Part shown: one piece after another, positions 1 through 9,149 of the stretch | Layout: the number at the start of each line of letters is the position of its first letter | Numbering within the stretch: the stretch's first letter is position 1 | Origin: AG-12 sp027339635 | GTDB taxonomy: Bacteria > Chloroflexota > Dormibacteria > Aeolococcales > Bog-877 | NCBI GenBank assembly: GCA_027339635.1 | Contig: DAHWNZ010000004.1 | Span: 18,162 to 82,161 of the forward strand | Direction: 5' to 3' | Length of the DNA: 64,000 nt | Notes under the pieces: generated by a model | What the model was told of the DNA's origin: nothing | What the model saw: only the letters and a program-made list of their open reading frames with translations | The model's database searches: none | Position numbers and translations under genes: made by a program

Positions 1-58
1 TTCGAACCCGCGACCTTCTCCTTGGCAAGGAGACGCGCTACCACTGCGCCACTCCCGC
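1..58 (-). tRNA. tRNA-Gly(GCC), 3' end outside window
   Basis: The reverse strand reads a tRNA from the 5' acceptor half (GCGGGAGT, ending at 58) through the D arm, an anticodon stem TCTCC/GGAGA enclosing the loop TTGCCAA (anticodon GCC, glycine), to the T arm with GGTTCGAA. The 3' acceptor half lies before base 1, so the gene is partial. Confidence 0.93.
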
Positions 59-656
59 ATGTGCCGCCTGATCTCAACGCGAGATCAAATTCGTATCTGG
101 ATATCGACCGCCGCAGACTGGTTCCTCCGCAGGAGATTTCCGCGGGGGCGGCCCCAGCCTACTAGCCGACAGTATACGAATGTCACCGAGAGGCCATGGC
201 GGGGCCAGCGTGCCTGTACCCGTAGTGGGCCGAGGCGGGCCGCCTCGACCGAGCTCTTCCCAGATCCAGCGCCTTCAGGACCGTCGAGCGAAGGGCAGGC
301 CACCGCGACACACCGGAGATTGGGGCGACGCCGAAATCTGTCTTGCGGAAATGCTTCGGCTGCGACCGGCCCCCACCCTGCGACCCACCTTACGACCGGA
401 ACCAACCCAACTGGCACGCTGGCCCGCATGGGCCGCGTCCCAGCGGGAACGGCAGAAGCCAACCACACGACAACCCTCCGACCAAGACGGTGAGCGGTCC
501 CGCGTGGCCACCGCCTTGGCCTAATGCTGGGACCCTTGAATGCCTGTCGATAGCAAACTTGTCACCGGTTTGTGATCGGTAGCTGGCTCATGGATTTCTA
601 AGCTTTCTCTGGCTGGCATGCGGGCGCAGCATCGACGTATGAGTTAAGGAAACACA
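59..656. other. intergenic, no gene seen
   Basis: Open frames here on both strands are arginine/proline-rich, overlap one another and match no family I recognise. I see no supported gene, only the promoter side of the tRNA and the leader of the gene at 657. Confidence 0.6.
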
Positions 657-989
657 GTGGACGATCCAATGTCGCCGAGCACCTCCTCGACACCGGATGA
701 ATCCGTGGCCACTGGGTCGCCATCAAATTGGATATCGGGTCATCGCCGCGGCTTCATGGTAGGCGGCGCGATTTCGGCTGCCCTCGGATTCCTCGGCATC
801 CTGCTGGTGGGGAATGATGCGAGCATCTGCGGATCGGGAGTCGGGCAATTCGCGCAGGCGGTTAGCAGCCAGGCGGCTAACACCTGCGGCGTTGATGGAG
901 CCATCAACTTTCTCTCCTGGGTCCTGCTGGTCGGCGGCCTCTCCGCTCTGGCGCTGGGCTACTTCGTTAAATCCCATGCGTCCGCCTGA
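657..989 (+). CDS. small two-TM membrane protein
   Basis: This 110-aa protein has an unstructured Ser/Thr/Pro-rich N-terminus (about residues 1-28) followed by two hydrophobic segments, roughly 33-52 and 84-103. The loop between them carries two cysteines. The GTG start is preceded by AAGGA about 7 nt upstream. A lipoprotein gene begins 6 nt after its stop, so the two are probably co-transcribed and may act together at the membrane. I recognise no family, and the function is unknown. Confidence 0.6.
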   Translation: MDDPMSPSTSSTPDESVATGSPSNWISGHRRGFMVGGAISAALGFLGILLVGNDASICGSGVGQFAQAVSSQAANTCGVDGAINFLSWVLLVGGLSALALGYFVKSHASA

Positions 990-995
990 GGCGGC

Positions 996-1532
996 ATGAG
1001 CAGCGTTTCTTCCGGACTGCGCCGCACCACTCTGTGGCCTGTGGGTCTACTAGTTTGTGTTGCGTTCGTGGTAACTGGATGCGGTTCGCTTTCGACCGGG
1101 TCTGAAAGCCGGGTAAATTCTCAGACTATTGTCGCGCCAACGACCTCAACCGCTACGCCGACGCCCAATCCGCTGATCCTGGCGCCGGCCACCACCCCTT
1201 CTGCAGTGGGTGTGTGCACGCAACAAATGCAGTTCGGAGCAGATGGGAACGCGAGCCCGATCCTGTGCTCTGATGGTGCCGTGAACAGCCTGGCGTGGAC
1301 TTACTTTGACCAACAGTACCCTGGCATATTCGCCGTCGGAGCATATGCCACTCTGAGCCAGGTCCAGCAGGCTGTCATGGCCATGGAATCGGACGGGACG
1401 ATACCAACCGAGGAGAGTGCATACTGCCTAGCCAAAGCCTACTTTGGCTGGGAGTTCGGGGTGTCGCTCGATCCGGTGAACCAAACCGGCTTAACCTCCA
1501 CCTGTGCACAGGATATCCCGTACTTCCCGTGA
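996..1532 (+). CDS. putative lipoprotein
   Basis: This 178-aa protein begins with a positively charged stretch, a hydrophobic segment and a lipobox-like VVTGCGS around residues 26-32, so the Cys near residue 29 is the likely lipidation site and the protein should sit on the outer face of the membrane. A Ser/Thr/Pro-rich linker follows. The C-terminal part has several cysteines and contains ESAYCLAKAYFGWEFGVSL, which resembles a short helical Ltp-like repeat. It lies directly behind the membrane protein gene at 657 and probably shares its transcript. No specific function can be assigned. Confidence 0.6.
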   Translation: MSSVSSGLRRTTLWPVGLLVCVAFVVTGCGSLSTGSESRVNSQTIVAPTTSTATPTPNPLILAPATTPSAVGVCTQQMQFGADGNASPILCSDGAVNSLAWTYFDQQYPGIFAVGAYATLSQVQQAVMAMESDGTIPTEESAYCLAKAYFGWEFGVSLDPVNQTGLTSTCAQDIPYFP

Positions 1533-2307
1533 CGAGCACGGAGGCCAAATCGGCGTGTGACTGCGTCATGGCTACCGCCTGGCCGCGGGATGCAGGTGAG
1601 ATGGCGTCCATCCAAGGGAGTACCCTGGGTCGGAGGAACTGGTCCTGGCTATCCTGTCTGGCGCCGGTCAATCTGGGCTCCTGCGTCGATGAGATCAGAG
1701 CTCAGCCCGCCAAGCGACCACGGAGCTAGTGCGCGGCCCCGAGAATTTGGGTTGTCCATCTCCCCCTCTCACTTCGCCCCAGCGCAGGGGGGAGATGGAA
1801 TCCTCAGCGGCAGTAGGGCAACACCTTTGGCCAACGGTTAATCCCCTTTCCCATCCGTCCGGACTGGGGGAGGGCCGGTGCCGTGAGCTCCCAAACGGTT
1901 CTGTCCAGATGAGTGGAGCCGGCCAAGTCCGATTGGGGCGATCCGCCGCCCAGCCAGTCGGACCTGGCAAGGTCGTCGGTGCTGTCACCAACCGTCCATG
2001 CGGGCGGAGAACTGCATATCACCCATGCCCTGCAGCCTGAGTCAGTCATCGCCGTAGACTGCCGCCGCACCGCATCCTCGCCGGGCCAGCGCCGCTCGGT
2101 AGGTCCCGTCAGCCCTCCCACTCCCCTGGCTTAGTGGCCCTTCGGGCTCCCAAGGGGTCGTGACCAATTGGCGCCCGAGTGATTCGCGCAAGCAATTCCG
2201 GGCGGATCCACTGGTGACGGACAGCGCCGCCGCGAACATGATGAGACTAGGGCAAGCGGCTGGCGTATTGCCCTGGGCTTGGGTTTTTCGATCGCAAGGA
2301 GGAGGAC
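1533..2307. other. intergenic with hairpin elements, no gene seen
   Basis: I see no credible coding frame. The stretch contains a strong inverted repeat (1756-1798) and a second C-rich/G-rich pair around 1841-1876. The last 20 bases hold the Shine-Dalgarno sequence of the sulfur operon. Confidence 0.55.
1756..1798. repeat. perfect 11-bp hairpin element
   Basis: CCATCTCCCCC (1756-1766) is exactly complementary to GGGGGAGATGG (1788-1798) across a 21-nt loop. About 45 nt further on, a CCCTTTCCC...GGGGGAGGG pair gives a similar shape. This resembles the short dispersed palindromic elements common in high-GC genomes. It could also fold as a terminator-like stem, but no T tract follows. Confidence 0.55.
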
Positions 2308-2754
2308 ATGATCCAGCAGGAGACACGCCTCGGCACCGGCGCAGCTCCGGCCAAGGACAAGATCTCGATGATCCTGTTCAGCGGCACGGCCGACAAGTTC
2401 ATCGCATTGGGTGTATTGGCCCAGGTGGCAGCAGCCCTCGGTACGGAGGTGGACATCTTCGTCAGCGGTTTGGCGCTTCTTGGGTTCACCAAGGAGCACC
2501 ACGAACTCCCCTTCCCTGCGGAGTTCGTGTCCATGGCTCCGGCCATGTTGCAAGGCATGGCAGCGGGCAATGTCGCTTCCTGGGACGCCATGCTCCGCCA
2601 AGCGAAGGAGTTGGGAGCGAAAGTCCACGCCTGCTCGATGATGAGTGGGGTGATGGGGTTGCAAATGGCAGACTTCAATGATCTGGTCGATGACATCGTG
2701 GGAGCGGCGAGCTTCCTGGCCGCATCTTCTGTCGGCCAGACGCTGTTCATCTGA
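2308..2754 (+). CDS. dsrE2: DsrE2-like sulfur-transfer protein
   Basis: This 148-aa protein belongs to the DsrE/DsrF-like superfamily. ISMILFSGTADKF at about residues 20-32 is the first strand of the fold, a long hydrophobic helix follows, and the conserved Cys sits in HACSMMSGVMGL around residue 110. DsrE2 proteins bind sulfane sulfur and pass persulfide to TusA in sulfur-oxidising bacteria; that role is family knowledge. The ATG has a strong GGAGGA 4-7 nt upstream. Its stop overlaps the tusA start as TGATG, so the genes are translationally coupled and the products probably interact. Confidence 0.82.
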   Translation: MIQQETRLGTGAAPAKDKISMILFSGTADKFIALGVLAQVAAALGTEVDIFVSGLALLGFTKEHHELPFPAEFVSMAPAMLQGMAAGNVASWDAMLRQAKELGAKVHACSMMSGVMGLQMADFNDLVDDIVGAASFLAASSVGQTLFI

Positions 2755-3005
2755 TGGTAATGCCCACAGGCGTCCCGAACCGCACCGTCGTCGACTCCCG
2801 AGGCTCGGCTTGTCCGGGGCCAATCACCGATCTCTCCATGGCCTACCGGCGATCCAGGGCCGGCGATGTGATCGAGGTGTGGGCGACCGATCCCGGTTTT
2901 AGGGAAGATGTCAAGGCTTGGGCGACCAAAACAGGCAACCAACTGGTTTCAGTTGAGGAAGGGCCCGAGAAGATAGTTGCGGTCCTGCGCATCCTGAGGC
3001 GGTGA
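2754..3005 (+). CDS. tusA: TusA-family sulfur carrier
   Basis: This 83-aa protein has the TusA/SirA layout. The signature CPGP (in SACPGPITDL) at about residue 20 holds the reactive cysteine at the start of the first helix, and the GDVIEVWATDPG strand region follows. TusA proteins carry a persulfide between sulfurtransferases. It overlaps dsrE2 by one base and precedes the flavoprotein gene by 4 nt, so all three form one operon. ATG at 2754 is the coupled start; ATG at 2760 is an alternative. Confidence 0.88.
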   Translation: MVMPTGVPNRTVVDSRGSACPGPITDLSMAYRRSRAGDVIEVWATDPGFREDVKAWATKTGNQLVSVEEGPEKIVAVLRILRR

Positions 3006-3009
3006 CTCG

Positions 3010-4197
3010 ATGACCAGAGTTCTCCTCATCGGAGGCGGTAGCGGCGCGACAATGCTGTCCCACAAGCTCCAAAGACGCCACCTCAAGGTAACCATGCTGA
3101 CTGCCTCGATGGAGCACCTGTTCCAACCAGCATTGCTGTACGTCGCGTTCGCGCAGTCCAGCGCTGATGTCACCCGTGACGAGCGCCAGCTGGTCGCGAG
3201 AGGGATCAACCTTATCGAGGAGACCGTGACCGGTGTGAACCTCATTGATCGAGAGGTTACCGGCGGCAGCGGTAAGACCTACCCATACGACTCACTGGTG
3301 GTGGCCACCGGCGTGGGTACCGACCCCGCCCAGATCCCTGGTTTACTGGAGACCACCGCCCGCTACGGCGACTATCACTCGACGATCGCCCAAGCCCGCA
3401 AACTGGGCAATGCCTTAAGCAATTTCAGGGGTGGAACGATCGCCTTGGGGCAGAGTACCCCGATCTGCAAATGCCCGCCCTCACCAGTCGAAGGCGTGCT
3501 GTTGGCGGATCGCCTACTGCGCCGTCGCGGGTTGCGGGACAAGACTCGGATCATTTTCTTTACCCCGTACCCGCGTGCCTATCCGGCGGCACCCATGAAC
3601 GACATCATTGAGCCGATCCTCAAAGACCGCGGAATCGAAGTGGTGACCATGTTTGACGTCGACAGGGTCGACCCTCAAGGTCAGACCATATTCTCCATCG
3701 AAGGAGAGCGCATCGATTATGACCTTCCGATCATCATCCCCCCCTTCATGGGAGCGGCTATCGACTACCGGCCCAGTGAAGTTCTGGACCAGAGTCGATT
3801 TGTAAAGGCTGACAAGGCCAGTCTTAAAATTATCGGATTCGAGGACGCCTTCGCAATCGGGGACGCCAACAACCTGCCCACATCCAAGGCTGGAGTTGGA
3901 GCCCATCTCGAAGCGAACGTGGTGGCGCGGCAGCTGCGGGGAAAGTCGGCGTCCTTCAACGGTCGCACCAACTGCCCGGTGGACCTTGGCGACGGACGCG
4001 GGACGTTCGTAATCGGGAGCTACACCTCGCCTGTTAGGCGCTACCCCCCGAGTCGAATAAATTTACTCATGAAGATGATCATGGAACGCATCTACTGGGT
4101 CAGCCTACGAGGTGCCTTGGAACCAGTATTCTCCATCTACTTCATGCTGACCGATCCCGACCGGATCTCACGACGACGGCCCCCCAAGCGATCCTGA
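3010..4197 (+). CDS. sulfide:quinone oxidoreductase-like flavoprotein
   Basis: This 395-aa FAD/NAD(P)-binding oxidoreductase has an N-terminal dinucleotide fold (VLLIGGGSGATML, residues 4-16), a LVVATGVG motif near residue 97, a CKCPP motif near residue 153 and a second FAD contact FAIGDANNLPTSKAG near 285. Sulfide:quinone oxidoreductases use cysteines in such a CPP context to take sulfur from sulfide and pass electrons to quinone. The C-terminal amphipathic stretch (LLMKMIMERIYW) fits monotopic membrane binding. With DsrE2 and TusA upstream, the likely job is producing or using sulfane sulfur. The exact SQR type, or a related persulfide oxidoreductase role, cannot be fixed by eye. Confidence 0.75.
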   Translation: MTRVLLIGGGSGATMLSHKLQRRHLKVTMLTASMEHLFQPALLYVAFAQSSADVTRDERQLVARGINLIEETVTGVNLIDREVTGGSGKTYPYDSLVVATGVGTDPAQIPGLLETTARYGDYHSTIAQARKLGNALSNFRGGTIALGQSTPICKCPPSPVEGVLLADRLLRRRGLRDKTRIIFFTPYPRAYPAAPMNDIIEPILKDRGIEVVTMFDVDRVDPQGQTIFSIEGERIDYDLPIIIPPFMGAAIDYRPSEVLDQSRFVKADKASLKIIGFEDAFAIGDANNLPTSKAGVGAHLEANVVARQLRGKSASFNGRTNCPVDLGDGRGTFVIGSYTSPVRRYPPSRINLLMKMIMERIYWVSLRGALEPVFSIYFMLTDPDRISRRRPPKRS

Positions 4198-4579
4198 GGT
4201 GGCTCACATCCATCGGTTACAGGCGTCGCCGGGGCTGAATCTCGGCCCAATCACCCATAGCCATCCGCACGGCCCGAGCATGGCGCAGGACCGTGTGACC
4301 ACCTCTGACGCCCGTGTCAGCGTGAGGCTTTAGGAACCCGCAGCCGCCGGTGGCTTCGGGACCCTCTGAGCCGAACCAGGCGACCCGTAGCGAGGCGCTA
4401 GGATGAAATCGCACGGGACCACGGGGCGCGAGCCGCTCGCTTCTCCACCCGTGGATGCGGGCGGCCATACGGCCTCCCAAGTCGGCCGCGCCGGGGACCG
4501 CGCTCACCGGTGGACCACCTGCCAGGCGCCGGCCTGGGGAACGCCACACCCAGCGCTTGGGGCGATTCGAGCCGTTCCG
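4198..4579. other. intergenic between convergent genes
   Basis: This 382-bp gap separates the 3' ends of the flavoprotein gene and the ice-binding protein gene. The open frames in it are low-complexity and match nothing. No clear terminator with a T tract was seen. Confidence 0.55.
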
Positions 4580-5575
4580 TCATCTTGCGCGCCTGCGACG
4601 GCGGACGTTCACCCCTATGGTTAGCAGCAAAGCCCCGCCCGCCAAAGCTCCTGCCCCGATCACCGCCGACGGAAGCCCTGCGGTGCCGGGCCCGAAGGAT
4701 CCGGTAGCCGGGACCGCAATCGTCGTTGGCGTCGACGTCCCTGGCCCTTTGGGCGTTGCCACCGGTGCTGGCGCGAAGGTGCAGCCACCAGAAGGCGGGG
4801 TGATGATGTTGCTATCCAGCGTGACCGCTCCACCTGTCTGGGCTAGCGCTCGGCCACCGTTTGCCCCCCCTCCAACGCCTAAGGTGGCGCCGGTGTTCAT
4901 GGTGATGCTGCCGAGCGTCATCAAGTTTCCCTGAAACGAGGTCGTAGTACCCAGTGTTGCCGAGCTTCCTACTTGCCAAAAAAGGGAGCATGCGCCGGCC
5001 CCATTTTCCAGCACCACTCGCGCTGCGCTGGCAGTGGTCAGGGTGCTGCCGATTTGGAATATGAACGTCGGATTGGTCTCCCCTTCACCATTGAGAGTGA
5101 GTTGTCCCGTCAACTCCGCTGACGAACTGAAGCTATAAATCCCTGGAGTCAAGATCAGTCCCCCCAGGTTTTGTCCAGTGAGATTGGCCGTTACAGGAGT
5201 GCTGGCTGCCGCCTGGGTGTAGGCGGTCGATAGGTCAGTCTGAGCCGTGACCGCGGCGGGATCGTTGATGTCCCTGCTCCCGGTCACCACCGGACCCCCG
5301 GTGACGGAACTCCCGGGGCTCAGCGCGAGTCCGCCGTTGATCACTGTGGCGCCGGTGTTCGTGATCGTGGAACCCCCAATGACTGCATAGTTGACCACCG
5401 TGCCGAGCACGGGAGGCGACACTGCGGCGACTGCTCCCGCAGAACAAAGCAGGGTGGCAGCAGCTGCCCCGACCCCGCCTGCCAAGGCGACTTGAAAGCG
5501 ACGAGGGCGGGTCGCCTTGCGTGGAGATTTCCGGAGCCCCTGTGGGACATCCCGTCTGAGCCAGCGAACCATCAT
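4580..5575 (-). CDS. DUF3494 ice-binding-like surface protein with PxTG anchor
   Basis: This 331-aa secreted protein has a basic N-terminus and signal segment (about residues 28-52), then a DUF3494 domain from about 55 to 265. The domain is recognised by YAVIGGSTITNTGATVINGG and LSPGSSVTGGP near its start, TGQNLGGLILTPGIYSFSSS, and the NPTFIFQIGSTL and LFWQVGSSATLG strands. DUF3494 domains are right-handed beta-solenoids known from bacterial, algal and fungal ice-binding proteins. The tail has VPATG, a transmembrane segment and an Arg-rich end, which fits cell-wall or membrane anchoring. An AGGAG precedes the ATG by 7 nt. The DUF3494 fold is clear; ice binding itself is inferred, since many homologues are adhesins. 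Confidence 0.88.
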   Translation of the reverse strand: MMVRWLRRDVPQGLRKSPRKATRPRRFQVALAGGVGAAAATLLCSAGAVAAVSPPVLGTVVNYAVIGGSTITNTGATVINGGLALSPGSSVTGGPVVTGSRDINDPAAVTAQTDLSTAYTQAAASTPVTANLTGQNLGGLILTPGIYSFSSSAELTGQLTLNGEGETNPTFIFQIGSTLTTASAARVVLENGAGACSLFWQVGSSATLGTTTSFQGNLMTLGSITMNTGATLGVGGGANGGRALAQTGGAVTLDSNIITPPSGGCTFAPAPVATPKGPGTSTPTTIAVPATGSFGPGTAGLPSAVIGAGALAGGALLLTIGVNVRRRRRAR

Positions 5576-5981
5576 GGGCTTCTCCTAGGGTAGTGGCACC
5601 GATTCGGGACCACAACTGCGTGGAGACTGACCCGACGGGCTCGTTCAACGAGATGATTGGAAGCATTCCATCCACCTGTCGGTACGGGACCGCCAGCAGC
5701 CTACCACACTTCTCGGCAATATCGGCGTTTTCGAGCTTTTCTTCCTGGCTCTGCTCCAATGAGTGGCATTGGCGGTGTTCGATCGGAAGCCCGTGGAAAC
5801 CTCCACGCCAATGCCTTAGAAGGCTCGCCAGCGATTCCGCAGGCTGGCAGCCCTCCCAGTGCTGATGTGCCAAGCACGTTCGGATCCATTGATTTCGCTT
5901 CCCAACACCTGTGAGCCCCGTTGCCAAGGAACGAAAGCGTCCCTGGCGTCCGTCTGAGCTGAGCCCGGCCCACCCCAGGGG
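5576..5981. other. intergenic, no gene seen
   Basis: This 406-bp gap lies upstream of the ice-binding protein gene and must hold its promoter. I found no convincing -35/-10 pair and no coding frame with family resemblance. Confidence 0.5.
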
Positions 5982-6137
5982 TCAGAAGTAGTGACGGCGT
6001 CCACCAACCGGGTGCCCAGTACGGCCCAACACCCAAAATGCCACACCGATTACAAGAACGACGATCCCGATCGTTTTGACGAGCGCAACCGCCAAGAGGA
6101 ATCCCACTACTAAGAGGACCACACCTAACACGATCAT
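5982..6137 (-). CDS. DUF6131-like 51-aa membrane protein
   Basis: Starting at the ATG at 6137, which has AGGAGGAA 5-6 nt upstream, the product is 51 aa. It has two hydrophobic segments (MIVLGVVLLVVGFLLAVAL and IGIVVLVIGVAFWVLG) and a conserved-looking GRTGHPVGGRRHYF tail. This is the pattern of the DUF6131 family of small membrane proteins, seen mostly in Actinobacteria. Its function is unknown. A longer frame to 6191 exists, but the strong ribosome binding site decides for the short form. Confidence 0.78.
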   Translation of the reverse strand: MIVLGVVLLVVGFLLAVALVKTIGIVVLVIGVAFWVLGRTGHPVGGRRHYF

Positions 6138-7038
6138 CGAATTTCCTCCTGCTGCGATTGGCTTGCCTGCTTGATGCACTTGGCTCGTCACCTGCGGTGT
6201 GAGATGACCGGCTGTAGACAGGATGCTCTCTGCTAGGGAGACTGTCGGTACGGTAGCGCGCAGAATGTCGGGCTCAGGTGGCCCTATGTCCGAACCCAGA
6301 CTTGCTCCGTCCGGAGGTTCGACGGCTAGACCGGTTCACGTCGGACGTTTCCCCCTGGCGAGAGGCCGCCCCCGCCTGTCGGGCGAGACACCATGGTCCG
6401 GGGGGAAGCTTTACAGGTTAGCGGTGTGCAGTCGGCAGCGGCGTCGGGCCGCGCCGGGTCTGGGTTCAGGTTGGTTCGTCCAGGCCGACCGTTTCCCGCT
6501 GGCCACCAGTCGAAGAGGTGAAGCTGCGCCGTGACATGCCGGCGGCAAACGCTGCCGATACCCCATGGCCCAGCACCTGGGCGGCTCCCTCTGCCCGGAG
6601 CACCGCGTCCTCCACGCTGCTGACACCACCTGCCAACATCGCGGGTTCGCGGTTGTGCCTTGTGACTGACAACATGTTGTCTCAGCGCTGCGGCAAGAGC
6701 CCAGTGGCGCTCGATTGAAGTCTCCACGCCCACGCCCCTGGCCAGGATTGGGGGAGCAGCAGACGCTGTCGGCGACTCGTGGCCGTCATCGAACGAGAGC
6801 AAAAGCCAGTTCAGAGAAACACCATCTGCCAACGGAAAGGACGATCGTCTGCGGACGCCAAGTGCCCTGTTGACGGCGGTTACGATGCCGGCCGCCCGCG
6901 CCTCGCCCCCAAGTCAGCAGCTGCCCTGGTCCTCGCGTCGAACCTGGCTGGTACAATGCCTTTAAACTTGGTCGGCTGGCTCCTTGGGGCACCTGGAGGC
7001 TGCTCTGCAGCGGTCAGAACTTGACACGGAGCGACGCG
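6138..7038. other. intergenic, no gene seen
   Basis: This is a 900-bp stretch with only overlapping, low-complexity frames on both strands. No RNA family was recognised. The promoter of the Crp/Fnr gene should lie near its right end. Confidence 0.5.
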
Positions 7039-7764
7039 TTGACGATTGGCGATTTTGACGTCGGGACAGCCGGTGAGAACCGGCTTCTGGCCCTGCTACC
7101 GGCTTCCGACCGCGAGCGCATCGCATCGAAATTGGTCCCGCGGTTTCTCAATTTGAAGACCGTTCTCTTCGAGCCGGGCCAGGTGGTAGACGCCGTTTAC
7201 TTTCCCCTCGACGGAGTGGTTTCCCTGGTCACACCGCTGGAAGACGGCGCGATCGTGGAGGTGGCGACCATTGGGAATGAGGGCTTGGTCGGAGTTCCCT
7301 CGGTGCTGGGTGGCAGTCTCGCAGTGCGGGCCATCTCCCAGGTGCCAGGGCGGAGCCTGATGATGGGGACCGAGGCATTCCTGGCCGAGGTAAAGTTGCG
7401 GGGCGGCTTGGCCAGGATCATCGAGGCCTACGTCCAGGCCCTGTTCGGGCAAATCTCCCAAGCCGCCGCTTGTAACCGTCTCCACTCGAATGAGGAGAGG
7501 CTCAGTCGATGGCTGCTGATGAGTCAGGATCGGGTCGGATCCGACAGCTTCATCATCACCCAGGAATTTCTTGCCCAGATGCTCGGCTCCCGACGAGCCA
7601 CCGTCACTCTCTCCGCGGGCATCCTGCAGAAGGCCGGGCTGATTAGGTACCACCGGGGGCACGTTGAGATACTTGACCGTGCGGGCCTGGAGGAGACGTC
7701 CTGCGAGTGCTATGGGGTGATTCGAGACGAATTGGATCGGGTTTCCCTGGCGCCCCAACGCTGA
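7039..7764 (+). CDS. Crp/Fnr family transcriptional regulator
   Basis: About 241 aa. An N-terminal cyclic-nucleotide-binding-type beta barrel (EPGQVVDAVYFPLDGVVSLV and the following strands, about residues 45-125) is joined by a long helix to a C-terminal helix-turn-helix (EFLAQMLGSRRATVTLSAG, about 180-198). The cAMP-contacting RxS motif of true CRP is not apparent, and there is no N-terminal Cys cluster as in Fnr. The ligand is therefore unknown. I prefer the TTG at 7039, which has GGAG 7 nt upstream; a TTG at 7021 would add six residues. No partner gene is adjacent. Confidence 0.85.
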   Translation: MTIGDFDVGTAGENRLLALLPASDRERIASKLVPRFLNLKTVLFEPGQVVDAVYFPLDGVVSLVTPLEDGAIVEVATIGNEGLVGVPSVLGGSLAVRAISQVPGRSLMMGTEAFLAEVKLRGGLARIIEAYVQALFGQISQAAACNRLHSNEERLSRWLLMSQDRVGSDSFIITQEFLAQMLGSRRATVTLSAGILQKAGLIRYHRGHVEILDRAGLEETSCECYGVIRDELDRVSLAPQR

Positions 7765-8265
7765 TCCCTGGCGCCCCTATCCGCTGGGACTTGCCGCGCT
7801 GAACCCCGACGCAACCCAAAGCAACGGCCCATGCCGAGCCACCCCCCGGTCGCTGACCTTGGGCGGTTAAGGGAAGGAAAATTGACCTTGTCCGCACGTC
7901 CTCTTCGGATTCGGAAGGGACCGGCGCCAGCCTGGGAGCGGCACCGACCCCCTGAGCGCACGATGGACTCAGGTCGTCGGCCCACCGAATCACCGCATGG
8001 GGACGGGGCATTCCGCGTTCGAGCTGGGAGCGATCCAGGTGATGGTGCGGAGGCGGAATGCCGTCACCACTCACCTGGTGAACCAAGTTCGGCCACTGCA
8101 GGTTAGGTGTCTACCCCAGGCACCACGGCTCGTGATTGGCGGGCACGCGAGGGGGGTCAGCTGCTCGCCCTCGAGCTCGTGATGGGCCTCCGGGCCAGGG
8201 GCGGACCTGGTGGAAGACGGGCTGAACCGCTCCTCAGGGATGGGACGCCGCCAGGCGGCCGATCG
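7765..8265. other. intergenic, no gene seen
   Basis: This 501-bp gap lies between convergent genes. Frames present are arginine/proline-rich shadows. No terminator with a clear stem and T tract was identified. Confidence 0.5.
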
Positions 8266-8886
8266 TCACGGGGTCTCGTGCCATGGGCCACTCGAGGCGC
8301 TCGGAATGTCGAGGGAAATTGGCAGGGCTGCCGTGGTGGACACCGCCAGGCAGGCGATCGCGGCGGCCATCACCTCCTGCCTGGACTGGCTCATCGGCAG
8401 CAACAACGACCCAAGAAGAGCCAACTGAGCCTGGCGCCTCAGCCGCAGGTAGGCCAGGCCCTCACGGGTTATCACGAGTCCCCCGGTTGCCGCTGCCGAC
8501 GGATCGGGAGCACCAACCAGCCCCAGCGCGACTAGTCGCTGCAATCCGGATTTACGAGGTTCATAGTCCCAGGCCCACCTGCCCGAACCCGCACCAGGGT
8601 GCGGCGAACCCCAGCGCAGGCGCCCGAGCGCGCGCAGTTCCTGCCGATCGAGGGTGGCAACTCCGGCAAGGTGGCGTTCCGGCCCCAAACCCTGGGCTTG
8701 CTGGACCAGATTGACCATCAAGTTCAGGAACTCGTCGGACGCCTTATCAGCGGTGACCCGGATGGCTGCGAGCGCCCCATGGGAATCGCCCGGTCCGGAG
8801 AGGTGCACCTCAGGCCCCCAGGGGGACCGGCCCATCACAACGCCACTCGCGCGCCCGAAAGGGCATCCCGGACCGCTCGTCTGCAA
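8266..8886 (-). CDS. putative winged-helix protein with TM tail
   Basis: This 206-aa frame begins at a TTG with GGAG 8 nt upstream. Residues about 110-150 (SGLQRLVALGLVGAP, then GGLVITREGLAYLRLR) look like the recognition helix and wing of a winged-helix DNA-binding domain. Hydrophobic stretches follow (QLALLGSLLLP; AAAIACLAVSTTAALP) that could span the membrane. No family was recognised. The opposite strand is also open here with similar codon-position GC, so coding on this strand is likely but not certain. Confidence 0.42.
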   Translation of the reverse strand: MQTSGPGCPFGRASGVVMGRSPWGPEVHLSGPGDSHGALAAIRVTADKASDEFLNLMVNLVQQAQGLGPERHLAGVATLDRQELRALGRLRWGSPHPGAGSGRWAWDYEPRKSGLQRLVALGLVGAPDPSAAATGGLVITREGLAYLRLRRQAQLALLGSLLLPMSQSRQEVMAAAIACLAVSTTAALPISLDIPSASSGPWHETP

Positions 8887-9149
8887 TTGGATAACTCCCT
8901 ACCTCCCCCCGGTCGGTCGGACCGGAGCGCCATAACCCAACATCCACCTACCAGGCTGGGCGCCTCAGCCCTCGGCGTCGGTCCGCCACCGTACCGACAT
9001 CCCGTATCAAGTCGGCAGCGTCGAACCCGCGACGGCTGTACCCATACCGCGTTGCCGGCAGGCGATCGGCGGCGGCACCATGCGGAGCCCGTCGTCTCGT
9101 TCCCGTCTGCCACCCAGACACCGGTCGGTGATGACGGTCCAGCGAGGGC

